DNA of 64,000 nt from Penelope pileata (Eukaryota > Chordata > Aves > Galliformes > Cracidae), in assembly GCA_013396635.1 (NCBI GenBank), contig WBMW01000577.1:1195755-1259754 (forward strand), written 5' to 3'. The position numbers and the translations under genes were made by a program. Shown piece by piece: positions 25,701-39,200 of this stretch. The notes under the pieces were generated by a model that did no database searches, was not told the origin of the DNA, and saw only the letters and a list, made by a program, of their open reading frames with translations. Every line of letters starts with the position of its first letter. Position 1 is the first letter of the stretch.

Positions 25701-26896
25701 ACATTGCTAAGTGGAACTTTTCCAGCAATCAGAGCAGTAGGAGAAGCAGTTTCACAGACCCGAAGGAAGAGGCCAGGGAGACCTGTGAGAGGAAAGTTGA
25801 GGCAGATCAGCTCCCCTCACTCCCAGCAGCCAGAGTTTACTGAGATCTCAAACAATGCCCAGGGTTTGCACTGCTATTTGCTTGCACCACCATCCCCTGC
25901 ATTGCTTCTCCTTTTCCTTCCAGGCTGTTTGTCTCTTTCTCCTGCTTGGGTCTGTGTGAGTGCAAAGAGCAGGGTGCTGAGGTACTAGGGCAGATAGATA
26001 TAGCAGAGCAGGAGATGGGGAGGAGGGTGGCAGCTATTTGTCATGGAAAGCAAAGTGGACATGTGGTTCTTCCCCCCAGACAGGGGTACCCCAGGACAGG
26101 AAAACACCCTGCACAACAGGAGTAATAGCACGCATGCACCTCCATGCCATGAATTACACTTTCCTCCTGTGGCTTTCCAGAGTGAATTGTGGAGAACTGA
26201 AGCAGACTAATGCAGAGAGCTTGTACTGCGTACAGTATACAAGGCACACTGGGGAGATTTTATTCTCCAAGGACAGCAGCCCAACATACTTAATGAACAT
26301 TGCTGCTTTCTATTATTTACTGTAAGAGAAAGTTGAGAGAGATAATTCACTAAGGAAATTTGCATAAGTAGGGTCCATTATTTCCTACAGAGTGGAACAT
26401 CACAGACAAACAGAACATGTTCCCCACCCTTTTATCAATTCTCCTCAAGTATCTGTTTCCTCCTCCACCTCGGAGAGCAATGAAGGGAGAGCTAATACCA
26501 AAGAAACCTTAATCAGGAAAACTGTTTCCATTGGACTGCAACTGCCACAACTTTCTAAATCTAAATATTTTCTGTTCAATTTCACTTTATACACTATGTA
26601 CTAACCCCAAACTGAATTTTGGTCTGGCAGCTCAGGAACAGAACTGCAGTCCACTGAAGCCTGATCTGCACCAGGATCTGTCAGGTGCTGTGGGCAAGGC
26701 ACAGACTGCCATAGGATCGGTCCTGCAGAAAAGCAGTCACAAATTACTGCTTCAGTCAGCTTTGCAGTTTGCACTGTCTCCTTCCCAACAGACAGAGTGA
26801 TTGCTGTACGAGGCTTGTGTAGAAGGATTTATCCATCTTGGTGTCACCAAGGGAAAGGAGATGTTGGGTGGTTCAGAATGAGGAGGGGGACGTAAC
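22736..26896. other. Noncoding, no recognised gene
   Basis: Unique sequence. An A-rich/GA tract lies near 24528-24550, and a small 'catccctcatc' duplication near 25118-25145. Open frames up to 105 codons (25671-25988) show no family resemblance. Confidence 0.5.
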
Positions 26897-27088
26897 AATC
26901 ACAGAATGGTTTGGAAGGGATCCTTGGAGATCATCTGGTCCAACTTCCCTGCTGAAGCAGGGCCACCTAGCACCAGGACCATGTCCAGATGGCTTTTGAG
27001 TATCTACAAGGAAGGAGACTCCACAACATCTCTGAGCAACCTGCTCGACAACCTGCACAGTAAAGACATGCTTTTTGATGTTTAGATG
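26897..27088 (-). mobile_element. CR1 LINE 3' part, outer element (split; segment A)
   Basis: Plus-strand reading is the reverse complement of a CR1 3' end: 'atcacagaatggtttggaag' at the tail, 'gagatcatctggtccaactt', 'ggagactccacaac' and 'cctgcacagtaaagacatg'. Homology stops at about 27088 and resumes at 27421 with the next consecutive part of the same element. Segment A therefore holds the 3' UTR and last ORF2 codons; segment B holds the adjacent upstream part. The copy is moderately diverged and noncoding. Confidence 0.8.
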
Positions 27089-27157
27089 AATGAAATGGAA
27101 TGGAATGGGATGGGATGGAATGGGATGGGATGGGATGGGATGGGATGGGATGGGATA
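27089..27157. repeat. (GGGAT/GGAAT)n microsatellite at a CR1 3' tail
   Basis: A pentamer array, first mixed ATGGA/TGGGA units, then at least seven clean GGGAT units. It lies exactly where the 3' tail repeat of the inner minus-strand CR1 should be, so it most likely grew from that tail. Confidence 0.9.
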
Positions 27158-27420
27158 GAGTAGTTCAGTTAGAAGGCACCTTCAAAGATCATCTAGTCTA
27201 ACTGCCTGAACACTTCAGGGCTAAATAAAAGTATATTATTGAGGACATCATCCAAATGTCTCTTGAACACTGACAGATATGGGGCATCAGATAGCTCTCT
27301 AGGAAGCCTGTTACAATATTTGACCACCCTCGTAGTAAAAAAATATTTCCTATTTTCCAGTCCGAATGTCCCATAGTGCAGCTTTGTGCCATTCCCTCAT
27401 ATTCTATTATTGGTTACCAA
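27089..27420 (-). mobile_element. CR1 LINE 3' fragment, inner element inserted into another CR1
   Basis: After the pentamer tail, the plus strand reads 'gttcagttagaaggcacctt', 'gatcatctagtctaactgcc', 'cacttcagggctaa', 'caaatgtctcttgaacactg', 'tctctaggaagcctgttaca' and 'tttgaccaccctcgtagtaa'. This is the reverse complement of a CR1 subfamily distinct from the host copy. It is 5'-truncated at about 27420. Host sequence is interrupted precisely here, so it inserted into an existing CR1. A short ATG(G)AA-like word occurs at both junctions. Confidence 0.8.
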
Positions 27421-27628
27421 TGGAACCTCCTGTGTTCCAGTTTGTGCCCATTGCCCCTTGTCCTGGCACTGGGCGCCACTGAAAGGGGCCTGGCTCTGTG
27501 TTTCTTGCACTCTCACTTCAAGTATTTATAGACATTGATGAGATCTGCCTGAGCCTTCTCTTCTCCAGGCTGAACAGTCTCAGCTCTCTCAGCTTTTCCT
27601 CACAGGAGAGATGCTCCAGCTCCTTAGA
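27421..27628 (-). mobile_element. CR1 LINE, outer element (split; segment B)
   Basis: Resumes the outer copy with 'ctcctgtgttccagtttgtg', 'cccattgccccttgtcctgg', 'ccttctcttctccaggctga' and 'gagagatgctccagctcctt'. All are reverse-complement CR1 ORF2 sequence immediately upstream of what segment A carries. Stops and frameshifts prevent coding. It ends near 27628, where the element is 5'-truncated. Confidence 0.8.
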
Positions 27629-30600
27629 TTCCTGCATTTCACACAGGTGTTAATAGATGTTAGAAATACATATTTATTATTTATATATTTCATATTACTT
27701 TACCAGAAGTTAATGGCATAAAATTCTAATGTCTTTAAAAAATCTAAATAATCCTGTGGCTGGAGCTGGAGTTCACTGCTACCAAAAAAGGGAGGTCCCG
27801 CTCCACCATTCCCAGCTGTGAAACACCACCTCCTCATTCAAACTATCTGCAGTGTTTGTGTGCACAGCCCTTCTCCCTTGCCTGTGATGGTTTAACTTCC
27901 CACTCAGGCAGAAAGCCAATTTAAGAAATGGGAGGAGGAAAGGGGGGAAGAGAGAAAGATTTCTGTTGGCTCGGTGAGTTAAAACAGCCCGGGGAGGAAT
28001 CTGAAAAATGACAGAGGCAGCGTTAAGGAGAAAGTAGGGCCTTAGGGCTGGGAAGAGAGAAGGGGAAGAGGGCAATGGTGGGGGGAAAGACAGGGGATTA
28101 GCATTTCAATAGCAACAAATTAATTTACAGTCTCAGTTGCTCTCAGGACAGGTCTCTCCTTTGTATCACCATTAAAATAGGTAATACCATCTTAAGACAT
28201 CTATAAGTTAAGGCATCATCACAGTGCTTTTACTTTTAAAAATATCTCAACACAAAAATCACCTGTAAACAAGTGTTGTGAAGGAGACTTGAAATGTGTA
28301 AATCAGATCTGAGTTTGCCTTCATTCAGAGGCTCTGAACAGATTAGTAACATCCAGGCTGGAATGCTTTGCTTGGGGGTATCTGCTGGCATGCTCTACCT
28401 TCAAAATGTTTTCCAACTTCTTCTCAGTTGATTGTGTGCATTTATGTCTTTTTCTCTTATTTTGCTATTGTTTTTCTTATTCCACAACTGATAGGAGAAG
28501 CTCAGAGCTTGGATTTTTTGGTACATTTAATATAGTTTTTTACTTTTCATGGGCTTTTAAAATAAATTATATGATGAGTGAACAGCATAAAAACCTTCAG
28601 AAGAAAATCCTTAGAATAGTATACTTTATACAGAGTCAATCAAACTAGGAAATCAAACAGATTTTCTAAAAAGTGTCCTTGTGACAACAGATGATCACAA
28701 TCTCAGCTTTCCGTAAGGCACATGGACTGTATACTTTCCAATTTGCTTTTCCTTTTTTTCCCTCTCTTTTGATTGCTAACATATTGAATTATTTTATCTC
28801 CAATGTTCACACACCTTTCTCTGATTAGTCACTCAATATACTATCTAAAGAATCATTTTACACACCTCCACACTGAAGTTCAGTGAAAGCGGGAAGTTTC
28901 ATAAATCATGTGAGAAAGCCTTTCCTTGTAAAGGTCTAAGACTTAATCAGTCTGGATAAGTTTTGTATACAGTCCTAAGCACCTCAGTTTTTCAGCTAAG
29001 CCTTCAAAAGTCAGGAATCAGCCCCTCTGCATTCCACCTTTTAAGATGAGGATAATTACCCTCAGCTCCACAGTAGCTGGAAGCTTTAAAGCTACATCTA
29101 AAACCTGTATGGTACCTAAAGAAAATGGGAAATGTTTTACTTTTTTTTCTCCCAGCTCTGTTAACACTGTTATTGCTTTGCAGATCAATAGTAACTTTTC
29201 CCAAGCAATTGCATACTTGGTAAATCAGAGTCTGATCTTGGGCAGTAACAGACAGTCAGTTAATGTTAGCTATTTTTATGATGTGATTAGTTTATTAAAA
29301 AGTATTCACTAGTCAACCATCTACGGAGATGTGTGGATTGAGAGCAGGGAAAACAAATGGCAATCTGCCACTTACGGACCACAGACATCACTTCTTCACC
29401 CAAAAAGTGACTGCCTGAGATTTCTTATCTCTTCTAGAATTTCATGCTAAATCAAAGATCTTGACAAGAACTTCCTGCCCCTCTTGTAAACGCCCCTCAC
29501 CTAAAAGCTGCTGGAAAGCTGAGGCCTTCAAAGGTGAGATTTGAATATCAGCTCTCCCCTTGTGCCTCTTTGCAACACAAAGGAACCTCTGAGCTTTAAT
29601 TGTCAGACAAAAGAGAGTGCCTTAACCCACGTAGTCCCTTTAATTACAGTCTGCATGTGTATACATCAGTGACCTTTAATGGCAGGCCATTAGCACCTTC
29701 AAACATTACACCCTGATTAGTTTAGAGTCTGAGCAGAGAAGGTTTTTGGAGTTAAAGGTCTCTTTAATCTAAGGGAAAGGATAATATGATCCACTACCTG
29801 GAAACGAAAGTCTGAAGGATTTTGGATCTGCTCATTTCACAATGACAGTACCTGGCCACTGAAACACCATCCTCAACGCTGGTCTCTCTTGGAAGCTACA
29901 GCTTGTCAGTACTGACAAAATTAAACCAATAAAGTGCGGTAAATAGCAGGAAAGAAACATAAACTACAGAGGGATGTATGTCTGGCCACAGGACTGTCAA
30001 TGACTCATTTACCAGATACCAGCTGAATCAGCACGAGTCCTCATCTATGCTCCATCATGCGCTCTGGGCTGGCTCATTCCTCTTCCCATGGTTGCTTGTT
30101 CCCTAGGCCTGTTCTCCCTCCCCAGTGGTACCACCACAAGTGTCTGTGGGGCTGCAGACTGAATGGAGCAAGGGAAGTAATTCTGGGGGTAAAACAAAAC
30201 AAACAACAACAAAAATAACAGCCTGGACTTCTTTTCATTCATTGATCTTGTTCAAGGGAAGATCCCATCAACGTTTGCACCCGTAGAAGTAGGGAGATGG
30301 TCCTTGGGGTACAGGGCACAGAGTAAGTTCTGTGATGTAAAGTGTCACAGTATTACTGCCAAGTATTTAACCTTTTCCTTAATATGTTGTTTTGCAAGGT
30401 GAAGTACTCTAGCTAACTGTTAAAATTATCAGTTTAATTATATGGCAAAATTGAAGAACAAAATACAGTAGAAGTGTAAAATGTTAGCTTTGGTTCTCAG
30501 GCCAGGCCTGCTTTTGTTAAAAGATTTTCACTTCCCAGAGCTTTCCAGTGTGGAACCACCACCTCTGGTCATTTATAAATTCTAAGCAAGCCTCCATGCT

Positions 30601-33600
30601 CCTGAAGACTGTAACTGTAATGATAAGTGACAAAAGATGATTTTTGAGTTGTTTTGAGGTCCAATTAAGAGGTAGTGATCTCAAATTAAAAAATTGTGTG
30701 AATAAATTCTACAATGCCATAGTAACAAATTTACTCCTGGCTAGATCAGAAACAAACTTGCCATTTTCAAATGTGGTATTCTATATTATGCTTCTACATG
30801 ATTCCTTTCTGTTTCACCTAATGATTTCACTAAAAATATTCCCACTGCTTTGGCCCCTTTCAGGACAGACCTATCTGATGACCTTCTGATCTCTACTGCT
30901 TCAATATCCCGGAGACCAGCTGTCGTTTCCCACTTTGTAAGGAATATCCATTTCTACTGACATTTTAGAAAGATGAAGACTCTGGGATCCTACCTATGTC
31001 TTTAACTCTCTGATCACTGTAAGTCTCCCATCTATCTCCTCAGGGTACCTGATGAGGGTTTTCAAACCCACTGCCTAGGACAAAAGCAAAGGTCTAGCAG
31101 GCCTAAGAATACGGAAACTGACAAGTCTATTGCACTCCAGGTAGATGCCAAAAGCCCTTGGGCAAGGATTTTGAGGACTGTAGAGTTGGGTAAGAGATGC
31201 TAATCATCATTCCATTGCTAAAGGGATCTCAACCGCTTTCACACAGGAAGCTGGTACAGTCTGCAAAGGCATCACATCAAGTCATATTTTGATGCAAATT
31301 CTGTACTTTACTTGGATAAGTCTGAGAAAAAGTTTGGGTGGATCCTCAGGAACAAGGACTCTCCACCAATCAGAAGCTTTTTTAGCATCCTGATGCTGTG
31401 CATCCAATAAATTTTCCTTCCTGCCGACATAAAAGCAGCTGGTTGTGCTCATATTATTGAAGCCCTGGGCTGCATCATGCCCGGAAGGAATAAAATGTTC
31501 CTTTCCTTTCCTTTTCCCTATTTTGTTTTCCCCTGGTCTCCTCTGCACAGAGACTGTTGGCCAAATCAGCATACAAAGCTCTCCTCCTTTATCCAGACTT
31601 GTTATCTGCCTTGGGCAGACACCCAAGTCCCTCCAGACTTCAAAGTTCTCTGCTTCTGTGCCAGGAACCAGCCATGCTTCATGCACTGCTTTCTCCCCCT
31701 GATTTACCCCTGACATCCTCAGGCTGCTGAACTCCAAAACAGATTTTTCAGTTTTTTTTCAGAATCCAATTGATTATCATAGCAATACCCACCAGGGTTC
31801 CTGGAGGAGCCACTGGGATGAGAACCAGCCCTCTCATTTGCCACTGTGAGCACTGGTGATAGAAAACATAAGCCAGTGCCTGAGCACACGTTCTGCTGAC
31901 CCTTACCCTGCCAAAGCCCAAATTAACTTTTTTAGGAGAGCAAAAACATGATTAGTCACTGGTCACTGCAGATAAGCATTTGTAATCTGGTAGTCCTGGG
32001 TCATGTTTGTTTGGGAGATAAGCTGGAGGCTGAGGCACAGGAAGTACTGTGGCTAAGCTGTAATGTTTGTGAGGATGCCTGTCCTGTTCCCAGTTCCTGA
32101 ACTAGCAGCATCCCTTCTCCAATCCTGCAAGAGCTCCGGTGGCACCAGTTCAACTACTGCAGGGTAAGTCTTTGCAAAAATGCCCTTCTTTCACACTGAC
32201 TGGGGACATGGCATTTGTAATAGGAATTATCTGTAGTCGTGTACAACCAACCACCTGTACGATGCTGTACAGACAGCCTGCCCAAACGATCACTGTTAAG
32301 GATCCATCAACAGCTATAAAAAAACCTCTCTTCTGCTTTCCCTCCCACCATGTGGGTAAGAGAATTATTCACAAAGCAGTGTGTATCTCACACTAAGAAA
32401 TGTCTGGGGCCTCAAGATGCCTATCTAGAACACTAGCAGTTATGCCAGAAAAGAACTTCCATGCTTTGTGTGTCTCAGGAAGAAATATTTGTGAATATGA
32501 CACACAGGAAATGATTGGGAGGTCAAGAGCTTCACTCACAGGCTGCTGAAAGAGGACAAGAAAATGTCTGCTTGTTACAGACATTTCAGAGTTACCTTCC
32601 AGAGTAGGCTCAAGGTGTGTTTGTGGTTAAAGCCACAGAGCACCTTGCTTACTTGAGAGACCATGAAAATAGGCTCTCATTAGTATCCAGCAAGAGCTTG
32701 TAAACTCCCAGCATCACAACCTGTATTTTCCAGAATGATCTAATGAGGTTCCTTCAGAGGATAAGGCAAGCCTCATAGTAGGTTTTTGGATTTTCATCAA
32801 CTGAGATAATTCAGCTGACATAGTAAAGCGTAAAGTAGGTAGAGAGGCCCAAGAGGATGCTCTATGCCTACTTAGAGAGTGAAAGTGCAGGGTAAAAATA
32901 CCTTACTTTTCCTACACTGTGCTCCAAGGAAAGATTTAGTATTCCTACTTACAACAAACAGTGGTGAGTATTCAGCCAAAAATGTCCTCACCTCTACAAC
33001 CTCTTAAGATCATTTCAGCTAGTGTATGGTGGTGTTCTACAGCTGTGGTGAGGCCACAGCTTCTCTATGGCAGGCAGGGACAACAACAATCTGTTTGAAG
33101 AATTGATTTTTCAGCATTCATGGTCTCAGAGCTTGCAGCAGGTGAAGAGCATTTACCTCTCCATGCATCTACCTCTGAAAAATCCCAAAGCCCACCAAGC
33201 TGGGACTAGTGCTGTTCTGTGACTGAGCTAACTTACGCTTACATCTCTTTGCGCCTGAATAAGCATGCAAATCCTTCTTTCTGTACTTGTGTTATACGTT
33301 TGTTTTAAAGCCTTGTTGAAATGTTCGGTGTCTGGTTTTGTCTCAGACAACAGTGCTTTTCTTGTGATTCAGGAGGTTTATTGTTCATTTCACCCAACAC
33401 CTACAGAAATCAATTGATGAATGGGGCTTCCATGGAATGGCCCATCCTGTGTGTAGCAGACAGACCAAATGGACTTGGATTGCCGGCAATCAAAGGAGTT
33501 TGTTTACGTCATATACAAATTTCAGGTGGCAAAAGATCAATAATTAAAAAATTATCATTAAGGAGAAAGGTAGAATAACAAAAGGAGTCCTCAAACAGCA

Positions 33601-36210
33601 GAGGTGTATGCCAAGCTCTTGATAATTTATTGACCACCTTTTTGATACATGAAGACATTCCTTTTTTTCTTTTTATATTTAATGACTGCCCACATTTTCA
33701 ACACGAAACACTGTGGCTTTCAGAAACCTTGTGCTGGTTGGATAGATGTTGCCGATCAGAGTGTGGAATTTAGGCCCTAACTGTTCTTCATCACTGTGAT
33801 GTTCACCATCACTGTCAGGTACTGGAAAGAGGTGTCCTTTGCTAAGTTCAGACATTTACCGTGACTATTACCCAGGCAGCACTTATGGTAGTGGGTATCT
33901 GATCATTGTCTTGTTCTCATGGAAGCATGTGTTTGGGCAACTCACCTGCAGATGTCTGCTCTGTGGGTAATGAGGGATAACTGAGCTGAATCTTGTTTGT
34001 TTGCAGTACACACTCTTCCAACAAATCCACCTTTATTTTCTGTATCCTGAATAGAGAAGACAGAGTTTCAGTGCAAACAGTCTTCATTATTTAATGAGAT
34101 TTATATTCCCATCTTTGGGTATATTGCTATCATAATCCCAGAAAAGGATGCAAATGTATGGTTAACTGACTGTTTCAGAAATCTCCTTCTTGGTCCCTTA
34201 ATCTTGGAGATTTCTGATTAACCATCTCAAACAGCCAAGGAAAATATCCCATGCTGCAGTGAGAAAGAAAAGGCACAGTATGTGGGAATCTTTCCTTTGA
34301 CTTGAACAGATTTTAGTTCACAGTCAATGTTTGCAAATGGAAGCACAACTGGACAGCTGTCCATTTCCAAGGCATTTCCTAATCTGGGACAAGTCTGGAG
34401 AGGATCTTAGATATTTGATTTGGGGAGTAAGTAGTACTTTGACTAATTTGGCTATTTGAACTTGCCAGATGCAAACGCGGACATTTCATAAAGCACCTGC
34501 TGTCTCCAGGGATATTTGTGAAAACGAGGTGCTGTCTCTCTTGAGGCTTATCTTGGCAAACAAAACTCAGTAAACCAAAGCTCAACATTGCAAAACATCT
34601 TTTACTTTTTTACATGCCTGCTTTTTTAAAATAAAAAATCCATGAAACTAAATAGATCCTAATTAAGTTACATCAACTGAAGGATGCAGAGAGAAAAAGG
34701 GGAGAAGAATATTTCAAATGAGCTATTTTTGGTTTTGCCTTCACAAAACTCTTTTTCTTTCTCTCTCTTTGTTTATATGGCTGGGCTCAGCCTCAGCTAA
34801 AACAGCTGATTCCAATAAAGAAGAACTGGCAGCTTTCAGACCTGCTTTCCCCCTTGAATCTAAGAGAAAAACAGAGAAGAGTTTGCAAACTTTTCCAAGT
34901 GGACCTGGAGGGGCTCCCTTTCTAGAATTTGAATGTCTGGCAAAAGAACTCATGCTAATTATAACATCTCTCAGCTTCCCAAACCCTTTCCTGGCCTTTC
35001 CCCAGAGCAGGAGAAGGAATGTGTGAGGCTCCTATTGCCAGTTAATGGTAAACTCAGGAGCCCCCATTTCTTCCCTTTCTGCAGCTGAACTCACACCTGC
35101 TTTGGACAGGTCCATCCATAACAGCTGTGAAATGCATGTTTCATCCTTGTAGCTTGGAATTGTAAAGATGTGAGACCACAGCAAATTGAAAGCCTATATC
35201 CTGCTAAGACAATTTGTCAGTCTTCATTTGTAGCAAGCTGTGTGGCAATGCCACTACTGCTTAAAGAGTCAGAATGACTTTCATTTCAGGTTACCTGTTC
35301 TTTTTGAGGGCCTACGTCTACATTCCCACTTGCAGGATATAAAGTTCCTCCTGCAATGAGCCGCAGATCTGCCTTGAAAAGCTAAGCCCATAACACAATG
35401 CTTGAGAATGAGTGCAAGGATGGCTTGATTACCTGCTTCTTATTAGGGACAGTATCATCCCAGTGGCTGCATCACTGCAGCAAAGAGCAGCTGGAAATGT
35501 GCTGTAAATCTTCAGACTAAACTTTTCTTTTGCCTAGGCAGACTGAGTATGAGAAAACAGCTAAACGTTTTTGGCTTCCTAAATATTCTCCATAACAATG
35601 CGTTACAAAGGACACGATTTTTGAATCTGGCCAAATAGCACATGGGTCCATTGTGAGAGGAGCATGAGGGATCCTGCTATATATATGTCTCTGGAAAGCT
35701 GGGTACAGCAGGGATACAATACAACTCTGGGAACAGATGAGCATCCCCTCAGGGACTCTGATTTAGGCTGGGACTGTGATGTCCTGAGGAACAATTACAC
35801 AGCTGGCCTCGCTTCCTTTTCCTAATGTATCTGTAGCACATCATCCAGTGCAATCCCTTGGATGTCATGCTCTACCCATATGCCAAAAGAAGCTGTAACT
35901 GCCCAGTTAGGACTGCTTTTTACAGTCTTTTATGTACAGCTGAGTAGCAGAAAACGCAACCTGACCCAGAAAGCTTATCCTGTAAAAGAGTCTATTGTTC
36001 AAGCAGGAACTTTGCTGTACTTTCAATAATATCTTTTTTTACTGTTGCTTTCACTTAAATATTATGCCTTTTATCAACATCTAGTAGTTTATTTTGCATT
36101 TTCTATTTCTCCCCTGAACATTATTTTCTGTCCATTTATTTCTCAAGTTTTCTTTTTTTTTCTTGCTTCTGTATGTATCATGGCTTGCTTACATATTTAA
36201 TGCAAACAGC
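27629..36210. other. Noncoding, no recognised gene
   Basis: Long unique-looking stretch. It includes a purine-rich patch near 27925-28085, a T-rich patch near 28435-28480, and a CNE-like segment at 29630-29765. The 151-codon minus-strand frame at 31737-31282 overlaps plus-strand frames, lacks any domain that I know, and is within chance length. No transposon family recognised. Confidence 0.5.
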
Positions 36211-36232
36211 AAAAAAAAAAAAAANNNNNAAG

Positions 36233-36265
<33 letters not shown>
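36211..36265. repeat. Poly-A tract with 5-base assembly gap
   Basis: A(14), then NNNNN at 36225-36229, then A-rich sequence (one G) to 36265. The true length is unknown because the gap sits inside the homopolymer. It could be a retroposon tail, but no element body is recognisable on either side. Confidence 0.9.
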
Positions 36266-36266
<1 letters not shown>

Positions 36267-39200
36267 ATGGGAAATGAATATATAGCAAATCATACTTCAG
36301 CTGCAATTTCAGAGAGGAAATGGAGAAATCAAACAAAATGGTATTACCTTCTGGGCCCTGATCATGAATCTATGTCTTTGCATGTATTCTTCACCTTTTT
36401 TTTGTTGTTCCTACCTCCTGATATTTGCTTGTAATTTGTATCCCAGGCTCCTAATACATTATTCAAACAATGAGTATCTCCTAATTTCCACTATCTTCTC
36501 TGATAACCTTGAGCCTTTTTTTATCTCTAAAACTAAGCAAATCAGCCTGTTTTATTTTTACATGCTGTTTGCTGAGCCCCAGCTAAGCTTCAGGTTTGAA
36601 ATTCTCAGACTTACTGGAACCGTGGGTTTGAATACAAGCAGTTTAATCTCTCTGACACACAAAAGTGAAGTCCAACAGTGTTTCTCAAACAATAAATCCT
36701 TTCTGAAAAGCACCCCCAAAGTGACAAGCTTTGCATGGGCACCTTACAGTCAGGTTTTCTTAGAGGTCTCCTCTTCTCAGAGAAGATGGGTAAGTTCTGA
36801 AGTCAGAGCCTCTGAAGAACCATAATCTTCCACTGGCAGGCTACTTTTTTATTTGTTCCCAGAAGATAAAATGTTGGTCTGCGTAGATTTCTGCTGCATC
36901 AGTACTGCATAAAGAAAAAAATAGTTTCTCAAGGGAGAAATTAAGCCAGTTAGTATATCGTAAATCCAAACCAGCACTCTAAACTCCACCCAAAAATCAA
37001 TAAGCAATCAACATAGATCACAAGGTACCCAAAATATAATCATCTCAACATTCCTCCAGTGAACAGCTGGAATCCTTTCCTCTGCACCAAAAAAATTATT
37101 TCAACAGATTTAAGAAGCAGAGTTTACGTAAATCACCGCAGTGTGTTTTTGCAGCTATGAATGAAGATTGTACCTTCTCATTCACAAGAATGGTGTTCCA
37201 GCTATTTCTAAGACAATCAAGAAATAACTGAAAATCAGACTATTCACTTGTAAAATAAAAAACAAATGGTTGACAAACAGCTACAATCCAAAAGGAAGAA
37301 ATATTCTTCATAATAATCCCTGTTTTATTTTAATTTCTACCAGTCTTCAGCATTGTGAAAGGGTGACAAACTGGTGGCAGTGGGGTTGGATTTAGACTTG
37401 TGCTCTAGAGGGAAATCCTCAAAGAAGGCCAACAAAAGAACAAATAGCTTTAATCTGGGGGGAAAATAAAAAAAAGAAATAGATATGTACCCTTTAAAAT
37501 AAGAAAAGCTCAGCATAACCAAGGACAAATTAGTTTAAAATTAACTTTTGTACACAAATTCCTTCCTCATCCACTGCAGCCTTGCTTTCAGGCAATTCCA
37601 TGGCCACAGAGTAGCAGCAAACTCTTCCCTCTTCCTCACTGAGTCCTAGGAAAGCTATTTTCATCATTTCTATGGCCTGGTTGTCTTCTCTCAACACCAC
37701 ACTGCGCATGTCCAACTCCCTGTTCCTTTGACATCCTGCAGCTTCTCCACCCAACTGTGTCCGAATGAGTTCAGTTGCCTGGTGGGAAGGAACCATCTCC
37801 TCTTTTCCCAAGCCTCACCTTACCCAGGCAGCCACTTTCAGAGGGAAATACATATATATATATAAGTAAAGCAAATGCTACCCAATACAAACTTTAACTT
37901 TCAGAGATCTATGTGGCAATGCCAGCCAGACCCACAAACAGGAATTACACTGTGCCATCTGGAGCAGAGAAAAGATAAAGCAGACTTTTGCCTGTGCACT
38001 GAAGGCAAGGTATCCAAGTGTTCACACCAGCACCTTCACTAGTTTGTTTTCAAGCTGAGCAAGAGAAACAGAGCAGAAAAAAAAAAAAAGTAATTCTCAA
38101 CAGAAATAAACCAACTGTCTGACATTACTCACTAGGACTTTTTCTGAGTAAAAAGTAAGAGCAGGGCAGTGCACTTAGGTTTCTAGGTATTTTAACAGAA
38201 TTCTGTGGACAGCCAAAGGGACATGCGTAACTGCTTTGACATCAACACATAGGAAAAATCATCTGCTACCTAAACAAAGCCCATTCTGGGCTGACTGGCA
38301 GCCCATTGTGCCCTGACTGGAAACATTATCGTGCACATATATTAAATATGTACATGTGAGGATATACAGAGATGAAACCTATAACTGTCACCTCACCATG
38401 ACCCCGTCAACAATCTTCATCACAAATTAAAGAGCTAACAAACACCATAGCTGGGCAGCACACCCATGCCAGCTGATGGTCTCATTAACACAAGCTGTAT
38501 CACTGCTGTTTTAAGCAAAGCTGCTGGTCTGGACTCATGAAATAACTCTTCCATTTGCACAGGACCTCATACCTCTTGCTAGGGTTTAATAGCTGTGAAA
38601 CTCCTGGCAGCCTCCAAGTAATGGCCCAAATGTCCCTAGTCGCACTGTTGCACAGGCAAGGAGAAAAACAAAGCAGAAACAATGAAGCATTTCTGCAGGG
38701 AAGATATCGCACTACCTCCACATTGACCATGTTCTGAAAGCAGCCTGATTTTTCTCACAAGAATCTCATGTCAACCATGGAGTAGAGCCAAGGTAGGATT
38801 GTCCTCCTAGATATCTGTAGCCTAAAGTAACTGGGGGATTTTTAAATCCTATGGGCAAGAAATCTTTTCTTCCAATATATCAGTGATATTAGAGTTTTTA
38901 GAGCACTTTTGCTGCAGTCAGGTTCTTTCACTTCGGAATCCTCCAGTGTGGTCTCTGCCTGCTTTCTGGGCCTCTTGAACTGCTCTGGATGACCCCAATC
39001 AATGTGATCTCCAGTACAGAGTCATGGAGGGGGATATTTTGGAGTCAACTCTAGGTCTTAATCCATCAATAGAGCGCCCACGGGATGAAAAGTATCTTCC
39101 TCAGGGTTTAAACATCTGTCTTCTAGAACAGGCCATCAAAACAGGATGTCTAATGCTGACAGTAGAGTCATGACCACATTTCTGATTACCAGTCTAAAGG

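Noticed and set aside
31282..31737. 151-codon minus-strand open frame
   Set aside because: Chance length, overlapped by plus-strand frames over the same bases. No recognised motif and no splice or promoter context.
36364..36825. Longest open frame in the window (153 codons, plus)
   Set aside because: At about 61% AT the stop frequency is roughly 1 in 15-16 codons, so a longest run near 140-150 codons is expected by chance in six frames of 64 kb. The hydrophobic start simply reads T-rich DNA, and no domain is visible.
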